From Deltaproteobacteria bacterium (GTDB lineage: Bacteria; Myxococcota_A; Polyangia; Polyangiales; Ga0077539), in contig JADJAE010000151.1 in assembly GCA_016704445.1 (NCBI GenBank), forward strand, positions 1 to 64,000: 64,000 bases of DNA, written 5' to 3'. A model generated the notes under the pieces. The model saw nothing but the letters and a program-made list of their open reading frames with translations. It did no database searches and was not told the DNA's origin. Shown here in pieces: positions 36,983 through 46,466 of this stretch. Position numbers and translations under genes: made by a program. Numbering within the stretch: position 1 is the first letter of the stretch; the number at the start of each line of letters is the position of its first letter.

Positions 36983-39010
36983 GTGCGTCCTCGCTCCGCC
37001 GCCCTCGCGCTCCTCTCCGTCACGCTCACCGCCACGCTCCCGAGCACGGCCCTCGCCCAGGGGCTCGTCGCGCGTCTGCCTGGCCTGGGCCCGACGGCGT
37101 TCACGATCACCAACACCAGCCTGCTGCGGTACCGCGGGTCGAACTTCGACCTCAACGTGCACGACGACCGCTTCGGGTCGTTCACCGAGCGCCTCGACAT
37201 CGCGGCCACGTCCGCGCCGTGGCGGCTGTACCTCCGCGTCGACGGCTTCTCGCCCTTCGGCCACGACACCTCCTGCACCGAGGAGGAGGTCTCGCTCTGC
37301 TACCTCCGCTCCAACTACCGCCCGGGCAGCTCGGACAGCACCCGCTTCGCGGCCTCCGATCGCTTCCTCCTGCGCTCGCTCCCGGAGCGCCTCTCGCCGA
37401 TGCCCGAGCGCCTCTCGCTGCGCTACCAGCGAGGGGACATCACCGCCGAGGTCGGGGACTTCTACCAGGTCTTCGGCCGCGGCCTCTCGCTGGCCTTCCG
37501 CAAGGTCGACCCCATCGGGCTCGACACCACCCTGCGCGGCGGACGCCTGGAGATCGACCGGGGGAGGCTCACCGCTCGCGCCTTCGCGGGCTACAGCAAC
37601 CCGCAGAACCTCGACCCCATCTCCCTCTCCATCTTCGATGATCCGTCCGACCTGCTCGCCGGGGGATCGGTCTCCGCCAGGGTCGGCGCCGACGAGGACA
37701 TCGAGCTCTCGGGCCACGTGGTGCACACCAGCTTCGAGCTCCTCGCCGACCAGCGTCGCCAGGACGACGTCGACATCGGTGGGTGGCGCGTGGAGCTGCC
37801 CTCGCTCCTCGACGGCGCCCTCTCTCTCTACGGCGAGATGAACATCCTGCGCCGCGCCTCTCGCACCGGCCGCGCTTCGCAGGACGACAGCCTCCCCCCG
37901 TCGCGCACCACCAACGGCCGCGGCATCTACGTGGCCGCGCAGCTCAACCGCGGTCGCTTCACCGTGCTGGCCGAGTGGAAGGACTACACCCACTACCTGC
38001 TGGCGCCGACGGAGGCGTCCAACAGCGCGCCGCGCGACGTGGCGAGGGTGTACAGCTCCGCCCCCTCGCTGGAGCGCGACGACCAGCGCATCTTCACCAA
38101 CGCCAACACCCGCGGGGGAAGGGTGCGCGTGGACTACACCGTCGCCCCGTCGCCGTGGATCTTCACCCTCAACTCGGTGATGTACGGCTGGGCCGAGACC
38201 GCGGACAGCCTTGGCAACGAGCTCGACCCGTGGGACCCGTCGCACGGGCTCATCACCTCGCACACCTACTTCGCGGTGCGCCGTCGATCGCGCCCGGTGG
38301 CCCGGCCCTCGGCGACGCCGTCGGCGGGTGATCCCAGCGCGCCCGCGAGGGGAGGCGGGGCACCGGCCGCGGGGGGGAGCGCGGGGGGCGTGGTGCCGGG
38401 CGCGGCGGGCCTCGGGGGGGCGAGCGTGACGCGCGTGGCGCGAGGGGACTTCAACCTGGTCGCGAGCGTGGGGTATCGCCGGGAGTTCTACGCGGGCTCC
38501 GATCGGGCGTCGGGCGCGCTGCCGCCGCAGTGGCAGGCGGGCGACCTGAAGCACGAGAGCCTCCAGGCGGACTTCGACATCGCGCTGCCGGTGGGCGCCA
38601 ACGACTCCATCGAGCTGCGGGTCGACCACCGCTTCGAGCGCAACTACACCGCCGACCGGCTCACGGGCTTCAACCTCGACCAGCTCACCACGGGCGCCCG
38701 AGGGGGCGTCGCGCTGTCGTGGTCGCACGGGCTTCCGCTGGTGGTGAGCGCGTCGCTGCGCTGGGACAACACCACGCGCCCCATCGGGCAGCGCGGCCTC
38801 GGCGATCAGCCGCTGGGCCTGGTGAGCACCGGGCTCCCGCTGCTGCCGGTGCTCTTCCCCTCGATGGAGGTTCGCTGGAACTTCACCCTCAGCAACTTCA
38901 TCCGGGTCTTCGGCGGCATGACCCCGGGAGGCCGGGTGTGCTCCGGGGGTGTGTGCCGGGACGTCCCGCTTTTTCAGGGCGCGGTGGCGGAGCTGGTGCT
39001 GAGAATCTGA
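36983..39010 (+). CDS. outer-membrane beta-barrel protein (DUF6029-like)
   Basis: A 675-residue secreted protein starting at GTG, with a signal peptide (ALALLSVTLTATLPSTALA). The body is made of alternating hydrophobic beta strands such as PWRLYLRVDGF, LSLRYQRGDITAEVGDFYQVF, LEIDRGRLTARAFAG and GGRVRVDYTVAPSPWIFTL. A Gly/Ala/Pro-rich loop lies near residue 445. The plan and the GDFYQVFGRGLSLAF segment resemble DUF6029 barrels, which in other phyla also sit next to TlpA-like lipoproteins. The terminal AVAELVLRI gives the C-terminal strand. It follows the TlpA-like gene by 16 bp, so they are probably co-transcribed. Confidence 0.78.
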   Translation: MRPRSAALALLSVTLTATLPSTALAQGLVARLPGLGPTAFTITNTSLLRYRGSNFDLNVHDDRFGSFTERLDIAATSAPWRLYLRVDGFSPFGHDTSCTEEEVSLCYLRSNYRPGSSDSTRFAASDRFLLRSLPERLSPMPERLSLRYQRGDITAEVGDFYQVFGRGLSLAFRKVDPIGLDTTLRGGRLEIDRGRLTARAFAGYSNPQNLDPISLSIFDDPSDLLAGGSVSARVGADEDIELSGHVVHTSFELLADQRRQDDVDIGGWRVELPSLLDGALSLYGEMNILRRASRTGRASQDDSLPPSRTTNGRGIYVAAQLNRGRFTVLAEWKDYTHYLLAPTEASNSAPRDVARVYSSAPSLERDDQRIFTNANTRGGRVRVDYTVAPSPWIFTLNSVMYGWAETADSLGNELDPWDPSHGLITSHTYFAVRRRSRPVARPSATPSAGDPSAPARGGGAPAAGGSAGGVVPGAAGLGGASVTRVARGDFNLVASVGYRREFYAGSDRASGALPPQWQAGDLKHESLQADFDIALPVGANDSIELRVDHRFERNYTADRLTGFNLDQLTTGARGGVALSWSHGLPLVVSASLRWDNTTRPIGQRGLGDQPLGLVSTGLPLLPVLFPSMEVRWNFTLSNFIRVFGGMTPGGRVCSGGVCRDVPLFQGAVAELVLRI

Positions 39011-39032
39011 GCGGGAGAAGCGAAGAGGGTCG

Positions 39033-39581
39033 ATGAGTCACAAGCACGAGAGCGATCACAAGCACGACCACAAGCACGGCCTCGACGACGAGGACATCGA
39101 GGCGCTGGACGGGTCCATCTTCGGGGAGGGTCAGCCCTGCTTCGGGTGCTCGCCGAGCAACCCCGTGGGCATGAAGCTCAAGCCCGTGCGGGTGGGCCGA
39201 GAGGTGACCGTGAGGTACACCGCTCCGCCGGAATTCCAGGGCCCCGCGGGGGTGATGCACGGCGGCCTCGTGACCACGCTGGCCGATGAGCTCGCGGGCT
39301 GGGTGGTCATCGGGGTGCGCAAGCAGTTCGGGTTCACCGGGGCCATCGAGGCGCGGCTGCTGAAGCCCGTGCGCATCGGCGTCGAGGTGCTGGGGCACGC
39401 GAAGATCGTGAGCGAGAACTCACGGATGCTGAAGATCGACGTGCGCCTCCACCAGTCGGGCGAGGAGGTGTTCCGGGGGATGTTCTCCTTCGTGATCCTC
39501 GACGAGGCCGGCACCGAGCGGGTCATGGGGATGCAGCTCCCGGAGGCGTGGAAGCGCTTCGCCCGGCCGAAGGTGGTGTGA
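39033..39581 (+). CDS. PaaI-type hotdog thioesterase with histidine-rich N-terminus
   Basis: A 182-residue protein. The first 15 residues are MSHKHESDHKHDHKH, an unusual His/Lys/Asp repeat that could bind metal. The body is a hotdog fold with CFGCSPSNPVGMKLKP, the conserved VMHGGLVTTLADELAGW (PaaI/thioesterase active-site region) and EARLLKPVRIG. It should hydrolyse acyl-CoA thioesters. It sits between the outer-membrane barrel and a WS/DGAT acyltransferase, so a role in lipid handling is plausible but not shown. Confidence 0.83.
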   Translation: MSHKHESDHKHDHKHGLDDEDIEALDGSIFGEGQPCFGCSPSNPVGMKLKPVRVGREVTVRYTAPPEFQGPAGVMHGGLVTTLADELAGWVVIGVRKQFGFTGAIEARLLKPVRIGVEVLGHAKIVSENSRMLKIDVRLHQSGEEVFRGMFSFVILDEAGTERVMGMQLPEAWKRFARPKVV

Positions 39582-39682
39582 GCGGTCGGAGCGCACGCGC
39601 CGCCCGATCGAAGGGCCCGAAGGCGCTACGCTGTAGGGGAGATAAAGGGCCGTCGAGCGCTCGTCGCCCCTTCACAGCACCC

Positions 39683-40975
39683 ATGAGCACGCCCTCCACC
39701 CCATCGCTCTCCCACGCCGACGCCGCGCGCCTGTGGATGAGCTCGCGGGACAACCCCATGGTGGTCACCGCGGTGCTGCCCCTCGACGCACCGCTCGACC
39801 TCGCCACGCTGCGCGCCCTCCTCGACGAGCGCCTCGCCGTGCGCGCCCGCTTCCGCGCCCTCATCGACCTCCCGCGCCTCCCCTGGAACCGCCCCCATTG
39901 GCGGGAAGACCCCGCCTTCTCCATCGAGCGCCACGTGGAGCGCATCGCCCTCCCGCCCGACTCCACCGAGGCCGACCTCGCGCGCGCGGTGTCCGAGCTC
40001 GCCAGCCTCCCGATCTCCCTCGATCGCCCCGCCTGGCGCGCCTGGATCATCGATGGCGCCGGTCCCGCCTCGGTGCTCGTGGTGAGGGTTCACCACGCCA
40101 TCGCCGACGGCATGGCCCTGCTGGGCGTCCTCTTCTCGGTGAGCGACGAGGGCTTCGGGACGCGGCCCCCAGGCGCATCCCCGCTGCCTCCGCGACCGAG
40201 GGCCTCGCTGCCCCCGGCGTCCGAGCTCCTCCGCGGCGCCGCGACCCTGGCCCACCTGCTGGCGCAGCGCGCCGACACCTCCGGGCTCCTCTCGGGAAGC
40301 CCCGGCCCTCGCAAGCTGGTGGCGTGGTCCCGCCCGGTCGCCCTGGAGCCCGTGCGCCGCGCCGCGCACGCCGCCGACGCGCACGTCAACGACGTGATCC
40401 TCGCGGCCCTCGCGGGTGCCCTGCGGAGCGCCCTCGGCCCCGGTCGGGCGCGCCGCACGAGGGGCGTCCACGCGCTGGTGCCGGTCGCCCTCGCGCACGC
40501 CCCTGGCGACCTGGGCAACCAGTTCGCATCGGTCTTCGTCGAGCTCCCGCTGCACGCCGACTCCCCGGTGGAGCGGCTCTCCCGGGTGCGCGAGTCCGCC
40601 CGCCGCGCTCGCGAGGCCGCCGGGCTCTCCCTCGGCCGCACCCTCGTCGACCTCCTCGGAACCCTCGGCGGCGTCGCCCACCAGGCCGGCGTCCGGCTGC
40701 TCTCCCGCAAGGCCTCCCTCGTCGCCAGCAACGTCCCTGGTCCTCCGGTGCCGCTGCACCTGGGCGGTCGCGCGATCACCGCGCTGCGCGTCGCCGCTCC
40801 GTCTCCGGGCTCCATCGCCCTCTCCGCCAGCGTGGCCAGCTACGCGGGCGAGCTCTCGCTGACCCTCCTCGCCGACGCGCACCTCCGCGTCCCTCCCGAC
40901 GTCCTGGCGAGCCTCTTCGTCGACGAGCTCGACGGCCTCGTCTCACTCCTCGCACCCGAACAGGAACCCTCCTGA
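39683..40975 (+). CDS. wax ester synthase/diacylglycerol acyltransferase (WS/DGAT) family protein
   Basis: A 430-residue acyl-CoA-dependent acyltransferase. The catalytic motif HHAIADG lies near residue 138. The N-terminal WMSSRDNPMVVTAVLPLDAP and the C-terminal domain (LVPVALAHAPGDLGNQFASV, SNVPGPPVPLHLGG) match the family. WS/DGAT proteins make wax esters or triacylglycerols for storage. The stop overlaps the start of the alpha/beta-hydrolase gene (TGATG), suggesting a synthesis/hydrolysis pair for neutral lipids. The ATG at 39683 is used because the upstream in-frame sequence lacks domain character. Confidence 0.88.
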   Translation: MSTPSTPSLSHADAARLWMSSRDNPMVVTAVLPLDAPLDLATLRALLDERLAVRARFRALIDLPRLPWNRPHWREDPAFSIERHVERIALPPDSTEADLARAVSELASLPISLDRPAWRAWIIDGAGPASVLVVRVHHAIADGMALLGVLFSVSDEGFGTRPPGASPLPPRPRASLPPASELLRGAATLAHLLAQRADTSGLLSGSPGPRKLVAWSRPVALEPVRRAAHAADAHVNDVILAALAGALRSALGPGRARRTRGVHALVPVALAHAPGDLGNQFASVFVELPLHADSPVERLSRVRESARRAREAAGLSLGRTLVDLLGTLGGVAHQAGVRLLSRKASLVASNVPGPPVPLHLGGRAITALRVAAPSPGSIALSASVASYAGELSLTLLADAHLRVPPDVLASLFVDELDGLVSLLAPEQEPS

Positions 40976-41861
40976 TGGCCTCACGACTCCTCCCCGCAGC
41001 CGACCGCCTCGCGCGGCTCTCGCTCCGGGCGCGCGGCCTCGCGAGCAGCACCGTGCGGGTGCGAGGCCTCGACCTCCACGTCTACGAGGGCGCGGGGCGC
41101 GGCCGGCTCCCCACCGTCGTGATGCTCCACGGCCTCGGGGCGGGCGGCGCGTCCTTCGGCCCGATGGTCACGGCGCTGCGGCCCCATGTGCGGAGGGTGA
41201 TACTCCCCGAGCTGCCGGGGCACGGCTTCAGCGCGCACCCGGAGGACGGCGGAGACATCACGGCCGACCTCCTCCTCGACGCCATCTCCGACGCGCTCGA
41301 CGGCATGCTCGACGAGCCCACGATCGTGCTCGGCAACTCCCTGGGCGGCGCCGTCGCCCTCGGCTACGCGCTGCGCCGACCGGAGCGGGTGCGCGGCCTG
41401 ATGCTGGTCTCCCCCGCCGGGGCGAAGATGGAGGCGGACGAGTGGCGCGAGCTGGTCTCGGCCTTCGACCTCACCACGACCGCCGAGGCGAGGCGCTTCC
41501 TCGAGCGCGTGTACCACCGGCCGCCGTGGTTCCTGGCGCTCTTCGCCCATGAGTTTCCCGACGTGCTGAAGAAGCCCGCGGTGCGGCAGATTCTCGCCAG
41601 CGTCACGCCCGAGCACTCGCCCACGCCCGACGAGCTCGCGCGCTGTCGATGCCCATCCTGCTGCTGTGGGGGCGCTCCGAGCGGCTGCTGCCCGCCTCGG
41701 CGCTGGCGTGGTTTCGCCAGCACCTGCCGCCGCAGACCGTCATCGAGGAGCCCGCGGGCTTCGGCCACGCCCCGCAGATGGAGCAGCCCGAGCGCCTCGC
41801 CGCGCGCGTCGTGGCCTTCGCCAGGGAGTGCGTCGGGTCGGGCGGGGTCTCGACGCGGTAG
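40975..41861 (+). CDS. alpha/beta-hydrolase, lipase-like (one frameshift)
   Basis: An alpha/beta-hydrolase. The oxyanion region is VMLHGLGAGGASFGPMV and the nucleophile elbow GNSLGGAVALGYALRRPERV. After a one-base loss at about 41642, the strand PILLLWGRSERLLPAS carries the usual acid region, and EEPAGFGHAPQMEQPERLA contains the catalytic His. The start overlaps the WS/DGAT stop (TGATG), so the two are coupled. A lipid-ester substrate is likely from context only. The corrected length is 295 residues. Confidence 0.85.
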
Positions 41862-41892
41862 CGACGGGCCTTGACTTCACCTCCGCCTCCAC

Positions 41893-43909
41893 GTGCAGGC
41901 TGCGCTCGTGAAGCTCAGCCGCGACAGGTCCTTCGTGGGGGCGCTCGCGCTCTCGGTGCTGGCGGCGGTGCTCGTTCTCGGCCCGTCGATCTACAACGGC
42001 TTCGCGTGGGATGACCGCTGGCTCATCGTCGAGAACCCCAACATCCAGCAGCCCGGGCGGCTCGGCCTGGCCCTCCGGTCGGCCTTCTGGGACATCCCCA
42101 GTCGCCCGGTGACGGCGAGCGCCTGGATCTACTACCGGCCCTTCATCACCCTCGTCTACGCGGGGCTCTGGCGCATCTTCGGCCCACAGGCGTGGGGCTA
42201 CCACGCGCTCAACCTCCTGGCCCACCTCGGCTGCGTCGTGCTCGCCGGACGCTGGCTGCGGGATCGCTTCGCCCCTCGCGACGACCTCGGCTGGTGGGCG
42301 GCCTTGGGCGTGGTGGTGATGCTCTTCGCCGTTCACGCCTCTCGCGTCGAGACCGTGGTCTGGGTCGCGGGATGCACGGACATCTGGATGACCCTCTGGC
42401 TGCTCCTGGCCTGCGCGCTCTGGTCACGAGGCCACTCCATCCTCGCGGCCATCCCGGCGGTGCTCGCGGCGCTCAGCAAGGAGGTGGCCTTCGCCCTGCC
42501 GGTGCTCCTCGCGCTCGACCTCGCCCTGGGAGTCAGCCCGCCCGAGGCGGAGACGCGCCGGACCCGGTGGCGCGGCGTGGCCATCCTCGCGGGCGCCCTC
42601 TTCGTTGCGCTCGTCGTGCGCCTCGTCCTGGTGCCTCCCTCTGCCTTCGCGGCCGGATCGGCCATGGAGGGCGGGGTCGTCCGGAGGGTGCTCTCGACCC
42701 TCGGCGGGTACCTATCCAGGGCCATCTGGCCGTGGCCCGACGCCGTGGTGTTTCGTCCCGACCGCTACCTCGGGGGCGCCTGGTGGACCATCGGCCTCCT
42801 CGGCCTCCTCGGCCTAGGAGCCCTCGCATGGAGGAGTCGACGGTCTCCGACTGCCCGGGGCGCCCTCGCTGATGTTGTGTGGTTCGCGCTGCCTCTGGCG
42901 ACTGGCGAGCCTCGGGCCGCGGTCGGCTCGCGTCGTGGCGGCGGTGCTGTCGCTCCTCGTGGTGGCGCACGGCGCTTCGGTGAGGGGAATGGTGCCGACG
43001 TGGCGTAACGACGAGGCCCTCTGGCGCCGCGCGCACCAGCTCGACCGGGACGATCTGTTCGTCTGCAAGCAGCTCGTGGTCGCGGAGACCGAGGCCCGCC
43101 CCGCCGCCGCCGAGGCCCTGGCCGCGGGGTGTTCGCGCGACGCCTCCCGGAAGGGATCGCACCAGGAGGCGCTGCTCCTCGGTCTCCGGGCGCTCGGAGT
43201 CAGGCTTCGGCAGGTGCCCGAGGGCGATCGCGAGAGCCTCGTCGCCTTCCGCGAGACCTACCTCTCGATCGAGGCCGGTCGGGTCGCGCAGGCCGAGGTC
43301 GGGGGCCTTCGCCTCACCCTTCGCCCCGGTGCGCGCGCCCAGCGACCGTGGCGCGAGGACCCGGGCCTGCTCGAAGGCCCGCTGGCGCTCGTGACCTTCC
43401 GACTCGGTCTCGAGGACGAGGCAGAAGGGCGCTTCCGGAGGGTGCTCGCCTCCCACCCGAACGACATCTCGACCCTGATGAACCTCGCCGTGCTCCTCGG
43501 TCGGAGAGCGCGCTGGGACGAGGCGCTCGCCCTCGTCGGGAGGGTCCGCTCGCTGGCCCCCAACGCCCCGGGGCGATCGCGACTCGAGCGGATCCTGCGG
43601 TCCGGCGCGAGCCTCCCGACGGAGCCCGACCCGGACCGTCGGGCGCTCGGGCTCGCGACCGTGATGCTGGAGCTTGGCGCGCCCGGGCGTGCCTTCGAGG
43701 TCCTCCAGCGCTTCGGTGACGCGGCGCCTCCGCCGGTGGTGCTCCTTCGAGCCCGCGCCCTGGTGGCGCAGGGGAGGGTGGGCGAAGCGGTCGCGCTCGT
43801 CGAGGCGGCGAAGGAGCGAGACCCTGAGCATCGGAGGCAGTGGGAGGGCGTACTCGGGCAGCTGCGGGCCCTCCCCGCGCGCCGTGGCGCCCCGGGTGAC
43901 AGCCGCTAG
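41893..43909 (+). CDS. GT-C-like polytopic membrane protein with C-terminal TPR-like region (frameshifted)
   Basis: The first part has repeated hydrophobic helices and the periplasmic loop NGFAWDDRWLIVENPNIQQP, typical of the TMTC/GT-C family that transfers sugars from polyprenyl carriers. More helices follow (VVVMLFAVHASRVETVVWVA, LVVRLVLVP). At about 42890 the frame changes, then VVAAVLSLLVVAHGASVRGM leads to a TPR-like C-terminus (EDEAEGRFRRVLASHPNDIS, LMNLAVLLGRRARWDEALAL). Between the halves the usual family region with the ER-L-LP motif seems absent, so either a stretch was lost or the assembly is wrong here. The GTG start at 41893 is provisional. Confidence 0.7.
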
Positions 43910-43980
43910 CGCGGCGAGCTGACGGGGTCGGGACGCTCGGCGAGGCGACGAGCACGATCGTCGCGATAGACTCCCGCGCC

Positions 43981-45042
43981 GTGATCGTCGCCCGCCTGCT
44001 CCTCGCGCTCGCGCTCGCGGGCTGCGCCAACGCTCCCGCTCCTGCGCCGCAGACGGCGACCGCCAGGCACCGCCGCCGTCGCCGTCGACGCCCGCCTCCC
44101 TCGTCGGCGCTGTGCGACGCCCTGCGCGCGGAGTCGCAGGCCACCGTCGCCCGGGCGCTGGGGAGGCGATCGGCGGCGACCTGGCCGGTGCTGGCCTCGC
44201 TGGACTGGTGCTCGCCGACGCCGGGCGGCGGGGCCTGGGCGCTGCGCGTCGATGCGCTCTCGGTGGAGCGGGACCCCGACACCCGCGCGGAGCTTCTCCA
44301 GGGGACCTTCTCGCTGGTGCACTCGACCCCGTCGGGAGAGCGCAGCTCGGCGCGACCCTGGAGCGAGGGGATCACCGGGCCGGAGGGCAACCTGGTGTGC
44401 GCGGTGGGGGACGAGTGCGTGGCGATCGAGGCCCCGTCGCTCTTCGACCACGACGGCGATGGGGAGCCCGAGGTGTTCGTCCGGGTGACGACCGAGCGGC
44501 GCGGCGGCCCCAGCACCTTCCACGGGCGGGTGTGGACCTTCCGCGACGGCGCGGTGGACGTCTACGCCCCGTCGCGGGAGTGGATGGTCGCCGCGGTGCG
44601 CGACGTCGATGGCGACGGACGCCCCGACCTGCTCACGCATGGGCACTACGTGACCGAGGCGCCGGGTCCGTGCGGGGAGGCGCCGCACGCGGCGGTGGGT
44701 CCGCTGCTGGCCGCGCACGGGCTGCCCGACGGGCGCTTCAGCCTGACGGACGAGGCCGCGAGGCGCGCCGACCGGGAGCGCTGCCCCGCGGCGACGGCCG
44801 ACCCTGCGGGCGTGGTGGTGACGACGCCCGGGGGCAGGGTCGACGTGGCGGCGACCTTCGAGCGGGTGGTGTGCGCCCGGCTGTGGGGCGCGAGCGCGGC
44901 GGCGGTGAGCGAGCGGGTGAGGGCGAGCGCGAGGGCGCTACGGGCGGGAGGGAGGCGCTGCGCGGCGAGGGCGCCGAGCGACGTCGACGTGCTGCTGGAG
45001 TGGGCGCAGCAGACGCCGCCGGTGGATTTGCGCGGGGAGTGA
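43981..45042 (+). CDS. secreted lipoprotein with FG-GAP-like repeat
   Basis: A 353-residue protein from a GTG start. The signal is MIVARLLLALALAGC (lipobox ALAGC). An odd run of eight basic residues follows a short linker (HRRRRRRRPPP). The body contains FDHDGDGEPEVFVRV and VRDVDGDGRPDLLTHG, two calcium-binding FG-GAP-type units of integrin-like propellers. C-terminal segments hold Cys pairs. No enzyme motif is seen. It is a surface protein of unknown role and stands alone, with the REP/transposase locus downstream. Confidence 0.75.
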   Translation: MIVARLLLALALAGCANAPAPAPQTATARHRRRRRRRPPPSSALCDALRAESQATVARALGRRSAATWPVLASLDWCSPTPGGGAWALRVDALSVERDPDTRAELLQGTFSLVHSTPSGERSSARPWSEGITGPEGNLVCAVGDECVAIEAPSLFDHDGDGEPEVFVRVTTERRGGPSTFHGRVWTFRDGAVDVYAPSREWMVAAVRDVDGDGRPDLLTHGHYVTEAPGPCGEAPHAAVGPLLAAHGLPDGRFSLTDEAARRADRERCPAATADPAGVVVTTPGGRVDVAATFERVVCARLWGASAAAVSERVRASARALRAGGRRCAARAPSDVDVLLEWAQQTPPVDLRGE

Positions 45043-45060
45043 GGAAGGGGAGCGGGCGCG

Positions 45061-45170
45061 ACGTCGTCGGTCGTCGGCCTCGCCCGGAGGGGAGCGCCCG
45101 CTACGTCGTCGGTCGTCGGCCTCGCCCGGAGGGAGCGCCCGCTACGTCGTCGGTCGTCGGCCTCGCCCGG
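45061..45170. repeat. three REP-like direct repeats
   Basis: A 27-base core, ACGTCGTCGGTCG-TCGGCCTCGCCCGG, occurs at 45061-45087, 45103-45129 and 45144-45170 at a 41-42 base period, with nearly identical spacers (AGGGAGCGCCCGCT). The same core in reverse orientation lies beyond the transposase gene at about 45728-45801. The last copy overlaps the transposase's 3' end. Confidence 0.82.
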
Positions 45171-45680
45171 GGGGGCGACCGATGATTCCTGGGGTGACGC
45201 TACGCTCGATCGCGCGCTGGAGTTGGGCTGAAGTGTGGATCGTGCGGAAGTATCCACCCTCCGACCAGAATCTCGCGGACGAATCACGAAGCTCGCAGCG
45301 GCACTCAGGAGTCGAGCACTGTCGTCTCGTAACTCTTGGAGGATGGTGACCCCCAGCGTCGGAGCCCCCACGACGGCGTGAAAGTGGGACGAGACCGCCG
45401 CCGCAGCGTGGAGAGTCCATCCCCTGGATCGCGAGGTGCTCGCGATGGAGTCGAGGATCACCGCAATCATCGGCTCGGTGAGGGCGATGCTCGGGTCTCG
45501 CTGGAGTTCGCGTGAGACCGCACGGAGCGCCTCGACCCCTGGACGCGGGACGCTCGTGGTGCCGTCGCCCTCGCAAGGATCGACGCAGCGCCGCGCCGGG
45601 TCACCGGGAAGCCAGGAACCATAGGTGTGGAGAATGATGTGATACGCGAGGGGAAACGAACGAATGACGGTTGGTGCCAT
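45142..45680 (-). pseudogene. REP-associated tyrosine transposase (RAYT, Y1/HUH type), frameshifted
   Basis: The N-terminal half reads FPLAYHIILHTYGSWLPGD, the RAYT start motif. It continues to the HUH metal motif in SSHFHAVVGAP. Near 45290 the frame changes, and the C-terminal half reads SSARFWSEGGYFRTIHT then AQLQRAIERSVTPGIIG, the conserved WxxGGyxR end. The family cuts and joins single-stranded REP DNA. Its flanks hold REP-like repeats in opposite orientation on the two sides, as expected for a REP-transposase unit. The one shift might be a sequence error, so activity is not excluded. Confidence 0.75.
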
Positions 45681-45727
45681 GTTCGGACATCGACGGGTTC
45701 CTCATGGGGGTTGCGTCCATGACTGAC

Positions 45728-45801
45728 GACGACCGATGACGTAGCGCTCGCTCCCCTACGGGCGAGGCCGACGACCGGGCGAGGCCGACGACCGATGACG
45801 T
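45728..45801. repeat. inverted REP-like copies on the other side of the RAYT gene
   Basis: The 45775-45801 segment is the reverse complement of the 27-base REP core with one mismatch. Two truncated pieces, GACGACCGATGACGT at 45728-45742 and GGGCGAGGCCGACGACC at about 45760, adjoin it. Together with the three direct copies at 45061-45170 they bracket the transposase gene head-to-head. Confidence 0.75.
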
Positions 45802-45847
45802 AGCGGTCGCTCTGGTCCGTCTCCTTCTGCGGACCAATGGACGTCGT

Positions 45848-46459
45848 TCACTCCACGGAGCGTCGACGACGCCGTCGCGCCAGCACCCACGCGAGGCCCC
45901 ATAGCGCGCTCCCGATGGGCCACGATCGCGCGCCCCCGACGCCGCATCCGCAGCCCGATGGGTGCATCGCCCACCGAGGCTCGTCGCGACACTCCGTCGA
46001 GGATCGCCCGGCCCGCGTCGTCGGGCGTCGCATCGCGCGCGGAGACGCACCGTCCCCGCCCAGGCGCGCTCGTTTGCCAGGTCACCACCAGCCGGGCGCC
46101 GCTCGGAGCAGATGGCGTTGTCGACGCTGACTCGCCGCGGCTGCAGCGCGTCCTTCCAGGGCGCGTCACGTCGAGGCCGGGTCCTCGTCGACGACAGCGG
46201 GCCGTCCGTCAGGCAGCCGCGTGCCGTCGACTGCACGCCGTGGCACCGGCGAACCGCCGATGCACTGACGGATGTCGACGGGCACCGGCGTCGCGGCCGT
46301 GCCGGGTTGGGCTCCCGCGTAGGAGCCGTTGTCGCTGGGGTGGAGGCAGTGGGTGGCGATGCCGTAGCCGGTCGGTCCGCCGAAGCCCGTGAGCAGCGGG
46401 ACCGCGCCGACTACCGGCGCGAAGCAGGTGACGATCGCGAGCGCGAGGGCGCGCGACAA
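45848..46459 (-). pseudogene. decayed secreted protein with MYXO-CTERM-like tail
   Basis: Starting at TTG 46459, a signal peptide (LSRALALAIVTCFAPVVGAV) leads to LLTGFGGPTGYGIATH, the opening of nidogen-type MYXO-CTERM proteins. Two frame changes (about 46170 and 46040) then pass through GARLVVTWQTSAPGRGR. The end is SGCGCGVGGARSWPIGSALW followed by GLAWVLARRRRRR, which is Gly-Cys, a hydrophobic helix and an Arg run, the layout of the MYXO-CTERM sorting signal. The frame breaks and its place next to the RAYT locus suggest a dying gene, though sequence error cannot be excluded. Confidence 0.6.
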
Positions 46460-46466
46460 GCGCCGC

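Noticed and set aside
36089..38728. 879-codon minus-strand frame opposite the barrel gene
   Set aside because: The plus strand has a signal peptide and beta-strand pattern; the minus frame has none.
45061..45801. CRISPR array
   Set aside because: The repeats have near-identical spacers and lie beside a RAYT gene with no cas genes, so REP-type repeats fit better.
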